IMG/VR virus record: IMGVR_UViG_3300010334_000348
Location: 1-20,750 of that record
DNA length: 20,750 bases
Direction: 5' to 3' (one strand)
Source of the DNA: a virus
In this document: piece by piece, positions 8,573 to 14,613 of the stretch
Numbering within the stretch: the stretch's first letter is position 1
How the letters are laid out: every line of letters starts with the position of its first letter
Translations under genes and position numbers: made by a program
The notes under the pieces: model-generated
Seen by the model: the letters and a program-made list of their open reading frames with translations, nothing else
What the model was told of the DNA's origin: nothing
Databases searched by the model: none

Positions 8573-9947
8573 TGGGTAATATTCCTTTCACTGAATCATT
8601 CCATAATTTACCACTATTTTTGGCTTGTGTATATGGATTTATTGTGCTTTCTTTTGCAAGCTCAAGTACAGTTTTATATTCTTGCAAAGTTAATATGTGT
8701 CTTGTTGCAGTTATTAAATAGTTACCTGAATAGAAAGAGTCTGGTTCTTTTTCTGTTGCATCTTTAGACAATAAATTAAATTTAATCACACGACCAACAG
8801 TAAGATTGGTATCACCTGGAACAGATATCTTAACTCTTGTGTAAGTTGATAATGGTATTTGTGCTGTACGATATGGAACGTAAGTCTCTGCAAAAATATC
8901 ATGAGCAACTGAACCTGGATTTGATTTTACATATTTAGAATCTGTTTCATTGAAGTTTGATAATATGAGTTTCAATGAAGCTTTATTTGTTTCATTTAGT
9001 CTATCACCAAATCTATTTTTTAAATCATTTGTTATGAGATAATCATTCAACATCTGTGATTGATTTGCATATGAAGGATAATCAAAATTTGTAACTCTGA
9101 ATCTTCTTAGCAATGGATCAATAGAAATTAACTGGTTGGTAAATACACCATCGTTTATTGCACCTAAGCTATCATAAGAGTCCATGATCTCATATGTAAT
9201 TGCATTCTTTAACTTCATATTCGTATCAAATTTATCTTTATTCAAGTTCTTTGGACTAAAAGTGTACTCATCATAAACCGGAGTAGTATAAAGTGATTGT
9301 AATGATTTGAAGTTAAAACCAAATTTGTTTTCATACAATAACATATCAGCACCTAGATTATTTGAGGGTCTAGCATATGATGATAACCAATTGATTGCAT
9401 CAAAGGGTTTTAAATTTGGAACTACAAAATCATATATTCCATATGTACTTTCTATGTTAAACGATTTGAGCTTGTTGTTTGGAACTTTTAAATGTGTTTG
9501 TAATATATCTTTTATCATAAAGGAAATATCTTTTCCTTTATAAGACTTACTTACCTTGTACTGTTCAGACAATAACAACTCTTCAGAACAAAAATAAAGA
9601 GAATATGATTCAGTATTTCCATCATTTATTGGTTTTCTTTTTGCGACTTTGAATACTCTAAAGATTTTATCTATTAAATATAAATCGTTTTCAGCTTTAC
9701 CAAACGTTAGTCTTATGAATTCATTACCATTCATGTGTAGTTTTTCAATAAAACCAGTAGAGTCGGTAACCATCAAGTATCCTGATGATATGTTATTGAA
9801 CAAATCTTCATTAAAAGACAGTTCAATCAATATGTTTTTAAAGTCAAATGTAGTAACCGACGTTATTAGTGTTAAATTTATTAACGAATAGTCATTAGGG
9901 TAAACTACACCGCCAGTTGACAGTTTATCTGAATCTGAATCTGCCAT
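8565..9947 (-). CDS. 27: Baseplate hub protein, gp27-like
   Basis: This 460-residue protein (T4 gp27 is 391) shows the gp27 pattern: an N-terminal beta domain with 'LITSVTTFDFKN...GYLMVTD' and 'LHMNGNEFIRLTF' (compare T4 'TKMDGNEIIQISV'), a middle 'DFVVPNLKPFDAINWLSSYA' segment, and a C-terminal beta domain with 'VPGDTNLTVGRVIKFNLLS' and 'GNYLITATRHILT'. gp27 forms the trimeric hub that joins the gp5 spike to the tail tube. It lies immediately upstream of gp5, which supports a hub-spike pair made from one message. It starts 1 base after the gp53 stop. No clear ribosome site is seen, so coupling to gp53 translation is likely. Confidence 0.85.
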   Translation of the reverse strand: MADSDSDKLSTGGVVYPNDYSLINLTLITSVTTFDFKNILIELSFNEDLFNNISSGYLMVTDSTGFIEKLHMNGNEFIRLTFGKAENDLYLIDKIFRVFKVAKRKPINDGNTESYSLYFCSEELLLSEQYKVSKSYKGKDISFMIKDILQTHLKVPNNKLKSFNIESTYGIYDFVVPNLKPFDAINWLSSYARPSNNLGADMLLYENKFGFNFKSLQSLYTTPVYDEYTFSPKNLNKDKFDTNMKLKNAITYEIMDSYDSLGAINDGVFTNQLISIDPLLRRFRVTNFDYPSYANQSQMLNDYLITNDLKNRFGDRLNETNKASLKLILSNFNETDSKYVKSNPGSVAHDIFAETYVPYRTAQIPLSTYTRVKISVPGDTNLTVGRVIKFNLLSKDATEKEPDSFYSGNYLITATRHILTLQEYKTVLELAKESTINPYTQAKNSGKLWNDSVKGILPNV

Positions 9948-9948
9948 A

Positions 9949-10623
9949 TTATTGAGCCATCAAAGATTTAAACTGTGCTTCAAACTGTGGTACATAAACT
10001 GAGTTGATTAAATTTATACTTCTCATAGATTCATTTTGCTGATTTTCATAATCATATATTGATTGAGTATACTTATTAATAACTTGTGTGATACTTCCAC
10101 CCGATGAATTTTTTCCTGGTGGAAATGATTTGGTTGTTGTACCAGTGATCACATTTCCATATGTTACTTGGTCCAAATAAAATGTATTGGTGGTTGATGT
10201 TCCAGAAACTGAATCTGTTGTTGTAATAGTTTTAACGTAGTTTTTTACAGTTCCTTCTGTGTAAGCGGAAATTTGAGCATACGTTACTGTATTTGCCGAT
10301 ACGTTAAATGCATTTGCGGTTGCAGAAGTATACTTGTCAACCAAATAATCTCTAAACAAATTTGAATTCATTGGCCAATTCCATTGTGGATCAATGATTT
10401 GATTTGCAAATAAAACTAACCAATAACGATAAGAATCACCATAATACTTGTCTGCAATAATTTCTGGTGTATCGCCGTCTTGGATATCATATTGATAGAA
10501 CAATGCAGGATTATTCAAAAGACTAGGAATAATCTCTGCACGAACCAATAAGTTTGTGAGTACAACATAGTTTCCAATATAATCTATACTTGCAATTTTT
10601 GGTATTGTTTGAAAATATTTCAT
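9949..10623 (-). CDS. 53: Baseplate wedge protein gp53
   Basis: At 224 residues it is a little longer than T4 gp53 (196). The N-terminal half has a LysM-like segment at about 43-85 (YDIQDGDTPEIIADKYYGDS, then RYWLVLFANQIIDPQWNWPM). This matches T4 gp53 'PEELANAIYGNPQLYWVLLMCN...DPYYGW' as I recall it. The C-terminal helix (YENQQNESMRSINLINSVYV) corresponds to the T4 'YEAAVLENEKLRQIKII' helix. The centre (about 105-180) is a Thr/Ser-rich beta insert. gp53 completes the inner baseplate by clamping gp6, gp25 and gp7. The start overlaps the gp48 stop by one base, with AGG about 9 bases upstream. Confidence 0.92.
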   Translation of the reverse strand: MKYFQTIPKIASIDYIGNYVVLTNLLVRAEIIPSLLNNPALFYQYDIQDGDTPEIIADKYYGDSYRYWLVLFANQIIDPQWNWPMNSNLFRDYLVDKYTSATANAFNVSANTVTYAQISAYTEGTVKNYVKTITTTDSVSGTSTTNTFYLDQVTYGNVITGTTTKSFPPGKNSSGGSITQVINKYTQSIYDYENQQNESMRSINLINSVYVPQFEAQFKSLMAQ

Positions 10624-11861
10624 TATCTTAAACCTGTTTTATCAGAAGGATTGTTGTAACCAGTTGACAATCTTGCTTTATCAACAACTTCAATTTCTTT
10701 AAATGAAAGTGTTAATGTTGTTTGTATTGGTGCACCATCACTATGTGCAGCCCAACCATTTGGTGCATAGTTAACATCAACATGTTCTAAAACACAATCT
10801 GCATATTTTGGAAGATATTTGTTTTCTATACCTTTAACCATAAAACTCACATTAAAAATTGCTGGCGGTATCAAGTACATACTTTGATTTGAAACTGTTT
10901 TACCAGATTGAAAACTTGGTGCAGAATAATATTTGAATTGATAGATGATATTATCAACTGTTTTTGCTTCTGCACGAGATTTGGGAGTAAAAGTAAATGA
11001 TAACTGAAAACTTCTAAATTCCAAACCTTGATATATCATTTGCATTTGTGGATTTGTTGCATATCCCTGTGCATTTAAGATTGCTGCGGACAAACCATCC
11101 GAACCTCCGACTGCACTAGTGCCCGCTCTTATTGCTGCATCGATTGCTGCTGGGTCACTACCAACTGCATTGATTACACTGCTATCACTTTTTATTGCAC
11201 CAGCTGCTGAACCGGCAACCGATGCAATTGTTTGTATACCTGTCAAAGTATCACCTAATGCACCACCAGGTCCTCTTAAATTAATTTGAGTGTAATCTGC
11301 ACTGTAACTTGCAGTTAAAGTGTCTGGCATATATAAAGATATAACTGCTTTTAGGTCTGTTGTTTGTTTTGTAAGCAAGACATTTGTAATTTGTTCTGTT
11401 TCTTTTTGTATCCAACTACCTGCTGAAGCTGCTCCACTTGCAACAGCATCCGCGGCACCTTGGCCAAATTGACTTAATGTATCAATAGGACGTTGTATAA
11501 GATTTGAAACACCCGTAACAACTCCATTAACAGCTGTTGTTGCTACAGGAACTGCATTGTTGACAACTGCATTTGCGCCATTAACTATTCCATTACCAAT
11601 GGCTTGAGCACCATTTGCTGCGATATTTGCTACACTTGGAGGAGTACCCGATACCGGAGTATATTTTTGGGGTATAATTTCTTTAATAGAAAATTGAACA
11701 TAATGACTTTTTGATGCATCTGTTGATAAATCTTGTGGATAATTAGCAGTAGTTAAATTTTTACCACCAAATAAAGCAGCCAAAGGACCACTAAGTATTT
11801 GACCTGTTTTACCGGGTATAGATACACCGCCAATCGATGTTGGTATAGAAATTATTGCCAT
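10623..11861 (-). CDS. 48: Baseplate tail-tube cap protein gp48
   Basis: This is the first gene of the leftward operon (412 aa; T4 gp48 is 364). Family features are an N-terminal 'NYPQDLSTDASKSHYVQFSI' segment, 'AVISLYMPDTLTASYSADYT' in the middle, and the C-terminal core LEFRSFQLSFTFTPKSRAEA, 'DNIIYQFKYYSAP', 'YLIPPAIFNVSFM', 'YAPNGWAAHSDGAPIQTTLTLSF' and a final GY. gp48 has the tail-tube fold and sits on the gp27 hub as the platform for tube polymerisation with gp54. Residues about 75-150 form an Ala/Gly/Val-rich low-complexity insert. The ATG has GGAA 7 bases upstream, and a late-promoter motif lies about 30 bases upstream. Confidence 0.9.
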   Translation of the reverse strand: MAIISIPTSIGGVSIPGKTGQILSGPLAALFGGKNLTTANYPQDLSTDASKSHYVQFSIKEIIPQKYTPVSGTPPSVANIAANGAQAIGNGIVNGANAVVNNAVPVATTAVNGVVTGVSNLIQRPIDTLSQFGQGAADAVASGAASAGSWIQKETEQITNVLLTKQTTDLKAVISLYMPDTLTASYSADYTQINLRGPGGALGDTLTGIQTIASVAGSAAGAIKSDSSVINAVGSDPAAIDAAIRAGTSAVGGSDGLSAAILNAQGYATNPQMQMIYQGLEFRSFQLSFTFTPKSRAEAKTVDNIIYQFKYYSAPSFQSGKTVSNQSMYLIPPAIFNVSFMVKGIENKYLPKYADCVLEHVDVNYAPNGWAAHSDGAPIQTTLTLSFKEIEVVDKARLSTGYNNPSDKTGLR

Positions 11862-11877
11862 TTTATTCCAGAAAAAA

Positions 11878-11885
11878 TATACATA
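11878..11885 (+). promoter_or_regulatory. Possible late promoter TATACATA for gp4
   Basis: TATACATA matches TATAAATA at 7 of 8 positions. It lies in the 32-base divergent gap, 8 bases before the gp4 ATG. If used, the mRNA leader would be only about 3 bases. The match is imperfect, so this is a weak call. Confidence 0.3.
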
Positions 11886-11888
11886 CTC

Positions 11889-11896
11889 TATTTATG
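11889..11896 (-). promoter_or_regulatory. Late promoter CATAAATA for the baseplate operon
   Basis: The minus strand reads CATAAATA then G, a fit to the T4-like late consensus NATAAATA. A start about 6 bases downstream would give a leader of roughly 22 bases before the gp48 ATG, containing its GGAA ribosome site. The motif overlaps the gp4 start codon on the other strand. It is the only good late motif upstream of the nine-gene leftward block. Confidence 0.6.
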
Positions 11897-12328
11897 GCCT
11901 ATTCAGGAAAGTTTACTCCTAAAAATCCACACAAGTATGTGGGTGACCACACGAATATTATTTATCGCTCATCTTGGGAGTGTAAAGTAATGTCCTATTT
12001 AGATAAGACCGAAGGAATCATTTCTTGGGCATCTGAAGAATTGATTATACCTTATGTATCTCCGGTTGACGGAAGATACCATAGATACTTTCCTGATTTT
12101 TTGGTGAAGGTTAGAACAAAAGATGACAAACTGAGAACCATACTAATTGAAGTCAAACCACAAAAACAAACAAAAGAACCAGAAAAAAAGAAAAAAGTAA
12201 CTAAACAATACATCAATGAGGTGGTTACTTGGGGTGTAAATCAAGCAAAATGGAAAGCTGCCCAAGAGTATTGTTTAGACCGTAACTGGGAATTTCAAAT
12301 TTGGACTGAAAAAGAGTTGGGATTGTAA
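11894..12328 (+). CDS. 4: Head completion protein gp4
   Basis: The start at ATG 11894 gives 144 residues beginning MAYSGKFTPKNPHKYVGD, matching T4 gp4 (150 aa, MAYSGKWVPKN...). An upstream in-frame ATG at 11855 would add 13 unconserved residues and overlap the gp48 start, so it is rejected. Other family blocks are 'YRSSWECKVMSYLD', 'WASEELIIPY', 'RYFPDFLVK', 'TILIEVKPQKQT' and 'EVVTWGVNQAKWKAAQEYC'. The PDF...xx(E)xKP arrangement is a PD-(D/E)xK nuclease-like signature, and T4 gp4 is needed to finish filled heads before tail joining. It is the first gene of the rightward operon, with no visible Shine-Dalgarno. Confidence 0.92.
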   Translation: MAYSGKFTPKNPHKYVGDHTNIIYRSSWECKVMSYLDKTEGIISWASEELIIPYVSPVDGRYHRYFPDFLVKVRTKDDKLRTILIEVKPQKQTKEPEKKKKVTKQYINEVVTWGVNQAKWKAAQEYCLDRNWEFQIWTEKELGL

Positions 12329-12330
12329 AC

Positions 12331-12337
12331 TAAATAG
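12331..12337 (+). promoter_or_regulatory. CTAAATA motif just before the gene at 12341
   Basis: CTAAATA is followed by GTAC and the ATG, with no Shine-Dalgarno between it and the upstream stop. It resembles the late-promoter core and repeats the gp25 arrangement (TAAATAG, then a base, AC and ATGGC). It could be a late promoter giving a leaderless message or a chance match. Confidence 0.25.
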
Positions 12338-12340
12338 TAC

Positions 12341-12979
12341 ATGGCAAAATCAAATACAACATCAAAATTAACTAGTTTAGCTGAAGAAAAAAAAGATAAT
12401 GGTTATAAAACCATGTCTAGGGATGCTATTTCTTGGATGAATGAAAAAGTTCTAGAATTAAAACGACCAGATAAAATAGCTACATCAATTAGTCGTGAAA
12501 GTATGAGAAATACTTCTCTTGTTAGAATTGGAATGCTTTATTGTTTTTACTATGATCCAAAAACAAAAGATAGTTTAGATTACTGGGATAAGTTTCCTTT
12601 AGTTTTGGTGCTAGAAAAATACGATGATGGTTTTCTTGGTTTAAATTTGCATTATTTACCACCAAAATTTAGAATTGCCTTCTTAACAAAACTAATGAAG
12701 TTTGCACAACTAACAAAAGATGGTGACATTAACCGCATGAGAATATCATACGACATACTAAATGCAGCCAAACGTTATGCAGAGTTTAAACCTTGTATTA
12801 AAAGATATTTGAAGAATCACGCTAGGTCTAGAATATTAATGATTCAGCCAAACGAATGGGATATTGCCACTCTGTTACCTCTACAACAATTCAGAGGCGC
12901 AAGAGCAACTACAGTATGGAAAGATTCGTTGCAAGAATATAGAGAACATATGGCTCACTTTAACAAAGAAGAAGAATAA
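12341..12979 (+). CDS. Conserved T4-like late protein, role uncertain (possibly gp2-type DNA end protector)
   Basis: This 212-residue soluble protein has features I associate with a widely conserved family in aquatic T4-like phages: 'IGMLYCFYYDPKTKDSLDYWDKFPLVLVLE', 'GFLGLNLHYLPPKFRIAFL', 'MRISYDILNAAKRY', 'KPCIKRYLKNHARSR' and 'PNEWDIATLLPLQQF'. Members are sometimes labelled DNA end protector (gp2), and T4 gene 2 lies next to gene 4, which fits. I cannot confirm that identity. The basic, aromatic sequence would suit nucleic-acid or virion contacts. The C-terminus is acidic. It starts 12 bases after gp4, is followed after 2 bases by the tube-fold gene, and lacks a clear ribosome site. Confidence 0.85.
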   Translation: MAKSNTTSKLTSLAEEKKDNGYKTMSRDAISWMNEKVLELKRPDKIATSISRESMRNTSLVRIGMLYCFYYDPKTKDSLDYWDKFPLVLVLEKYDDGFLGLNLHYLPPKFRIAFLTKLMKFAQLTKDGDINRMRISYDILNAAKRYAEFKPCIKRYLKNHARSRILMIQPNEWDIATLLPLQQFRGARATTVWKDSLQEYREHMAHFNKEEE

Positions 12980-12981
12980 CA

Positions 12982-13680
12982 ATGCCAAGTATTACAAATT
13001 TCATATCATCTTTCAATAAAGATGTTGCACGACCAAAACATTTTGATGTTACTATACCTGCACCTGTTGCTTTGATTCCTTATTTGGCAACTGCTAGAAA
13101 TTTGTCATTACGTTGTGAATCTGCTCAACTGCCAAGTAGAACATTTGCTTTAGCTGAACAAAAGTTTGGTGCAAATCCAGTTGAAAAACACGCCACACAT
13201 TCAAATTACAATGAATCGGAAATGACATTTATTGTGTCTGGTGATATGAGTGAGAAGATTTTCTTTGATGCATGGATGGAATATATTAATCCAACAGTAT
13301 CATTTGATTTCAACTACAAAGAAGATTATATTTCTACCTTGACAGTAAATCAATATGGTATGTCAAATGACCTAACATACTCATTAAATCTAATTGATGC
13401 TTTTCCAATCTCTGTCAATCAATTAGATTTGGATTGGTCCAACGATGGACACCATAAACTAACAGTTGTTTTTGCATACAGATACTGGCAAAACAATTCT
13501 ATTCAACAACTTGGTTCAAGTCTACTGCAAGCAGGTATCTCCAATATTCTTGATACTTTTGGTGGACTTAACCCCGATCCACAACCAACTGATTCACCAG
13601 ATTTTACAACAAGTATATATGGAGGAAAACCAAATACTAATGTAAATGTACCTGACGTAAATCCTCAGGCTAAACATTAA
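12982..13680 (+). CDS. Tail-tube-fold protein (gp19/gp54-like)
   Basis: This 232-residue protein shows the tail-tube pattern: an early 'ARPKHFDVTIPAP' strand, 'LSLRCESAQLPSRTF' (compare T4 gp19 'FQCKATALPAGIV'), 'EMTFIVSGDMSEKIFFDAWMEYI', and near the end FPISVNQLDLDWSNDGHHKL plus 'VVFAYRYW', matching the gp19 'PTNVGELQLDWDSNN...ALDYWE' ending. A Pro/Asn/Asp-rich tail of about 50 residues follows the fold. In T4, gp19 (tube), gp48 (cap) and gp54 (tube initiator) share this fold. Because gp48 and the hub are neighbours and no sheath gene is nearby, gp54 is my preferred reading, with the major tube protein as the alternative. The ribosome site is weak (AAGAAG) in the end of the upstream gene. 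Confidence 0.85.
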   Translation: MPSITNFISSFNKDVARPKHFDVTIPAPVALIPYLATARNLSLRCESAQLPSRTFALAEQKFGANPVEKHATHSNYNESEMTFIVSGDMSEKIFFDAWMEYINPTVSFDFNYKEDYISTLTVNQYGMSNDLTYSLNLIDAFPISVNQLDLDWSNDGHHKLTVVFAYRYWQNNSIQQLGSSLLQAGISNILDTFGGLNPDPQPTDSPDFTTSIYGGKPNTNVNVPDVNPQAKH

Positions 13681-13699
13681 TTGAAAAGGAAATATAACT

Positions 13700-14425
13700 A
13701 TGGCTTTACCAAAAATTGACTCACCTGTCTATGAATTGACTTTACCACTTTCAAAAAAACATATTAGATTTCGTCCCTTTCTAGTAAAAGAACAACGCAA
13801 TCTGATGATGGCGATGGAATCAGATGACAAAGAAACTGTTGAAAAGAACATCAAACAAGTTTTACATAACTGTACCTTGACAGAAGGTATTGATATTGAA
13901 TCATTACCTATCATTGACATTGAATACTATTTCATTCAATTGAGAGCAAGATCAGTAGGTGAAATTGTAGAAAACAAATATCGTTGCGAGAACATTGTTA
14001 ATGAAAATCCTTGTGGTAATTTGATGGAAGTTAAATTTAATCTACTTGATATTAAAATTACAAAGAATGATAGTATCAAAGATGAGATTCAATTGACAGA
14101 TACAATTACAATCAAATTTAAATATCCCCAATTCTCAACATTGAATCATGTTAGAGAAGAAGAATCTGCAACAGATATTGCTTTTAGAATGATTGTTGAA
14201 TCTGTAGAACACATTTTTGATGGTGAACAATTTTACTATGCAAACGAATGTTCAACAGAAGAAATTATGGAATTTATTGAATCATTGAATCAAGAACAGT
14301 TCTCAAAGATCGAAGAGTTCTTTGAGAATCTTCCAACTTTAAATAAGAAAATTGAAGTTGATTGTAAAAAATGTAACTTTCACCATGTCATTGATGTGGA
14401 GGGCCTTGAAAATTTTTTCGGGTGA
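13700..14425 (+). CDS. 26: gp26/gp51-family baseplate hub protein, likely tail assembly chaperone
   Basis: The 241-residue protein resembles the T4-like baseplate hub family (gp26/gp51 type). Signs are 'LTLPLSKKHIRFRPFLVKEQRNLMMAMES', 'IDIEYYFIQLRARSVGEIV' and the acidic helical end 'EEIMEFIESLNQEQFSKIEEFFENLP'. Four cysteines, C96-x8-C105 and C222-x2-C225, could bind a metal; HH follows at 228-229. It begins 19 bases after the tube-fold gene with a good AAGGA site. It sits between a tube-fold gene and the long tail genes, the place of the lambda G/GT chaperones. Its last codons are GAA AAT TTT TTC GGG TGA, a canonical -1 slippery run. A slip there would replace the final Gly and give a 304-residue product ending in the downstream 63-codon frame. 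The gp26 label is family-level; gp51 is equally possible. Confidence 0.85.
   Translation: MALPKIDSPVYELTLPLSKKHIRFRPFLVKEQRNLMMAMESDDKETVEKNIKQVLHNCTLTEGIDIESLPIIDIEYYFIQLRARSVGEIVENKYRCENIVNENPCGNLMEVKFNLLDIKITKNDSIKDEIQLTDTITIKFKYPQFSTLNHVREEESATDIAFRMIVESVEHIFDGEQFYYANECSTEEIMEFIESLNQEQFSKIEEFFENLPTLNKKIEVDCKKCNFHHVIDVEGLENFFG
14398..14419 (+). promoter_or_regulatory. Putative programmed -1 frameshift site with upstream SD-like stimulator
   Basis: GGAGGG at 14398-14403 is followed by 9 bases and then T TTT TTC (14413-14419), an X XXY YYZ heptamer in the frame of the upstream gene. A second overlapping heptamer, A AAT TTT, begins at 14410. The -1 frame has a TGA at 14407-14409, so it is open only from the slip run onward. 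It then continues 66 codons into the 63-codon frame. The SD-like hexamer sits at the distance known to stimulate the E. coli dnaX frameshift. An AU-rich 8-bp hairpin (14435-14457, one G-U pair) lies downstream but is weak and rather far. The site is seen directly; its function is inferred. Confidence 0.7.
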
Positions 14426-14613
14426 CGCTGCGGCATGATAATCTAAAAAATTATTATACCACAAACTTTGCTTTGATGCAGCATCACAAATATAGTTTAA
14501 CTGAATTGGAGTCTATGTTACCTTGGGAAAGAGAGATTTATGTGTCTATGCTTTCCCAATATATTGAAGAAGAAAATGAAAAAATAAAACAAAGAAACGC
14601 AGAACGTAGATGA
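14422..14613 (+). CDS. 63-codon -1 frame: C-terminal extension of the gp26/51-family chaperone
   Basis: This small frame opens with GTG overlapping the TGA of the upstream gene (GTGA) and ends with an ATGA overlap at the next gene. The protein is helical and charged, with core LPWEREIYVSMLSQYIEEEN, which looks conserved-type rather than random. No ribosome site lies at a normal distance: the nearest, GGAGGG, ends 18 bases upstream of the GTG. This argues for expression by the -1 frameshift (product 240 + 64 residues), as with the T part of lambda GT, or else for termination-reinitiation at GTGA. Its length, position before the long tail genes and frame relation fit the tail-chaperone model. 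A separately translated small hub-assembly protein is the alternative. Confidence 0.75.
   Translation: MTLRHDNLKNYYTTNFALMQHHKYSLTELESMLPWEREIYVSMLSQYIEEENEKIKQRNAERR

Noticed and set aside
11855-11893. Upstream ATG for gp4 (13 extra residues)
   Set aside because: It overlaps the gp48 start on the other strand and the extra residues are not expected; gp4 in T4 begins MAYSGK, as does the ATG at 11894.
14435-14457. Downstream hairpin as the frameshift stimulator
   Set aside because: The 8-bp stem is nearly all A-U with one G-U pair and starts about 16 bases after the slip run, too weak and distant to count as main evidence.
14422-14613. Toxin-antitoxin or other small independent gene
   Set aside because: It is sandwiched by start-stop overlaps inside the tail operon, lacks its own ribosome site, and fits better as a frameshift extension.
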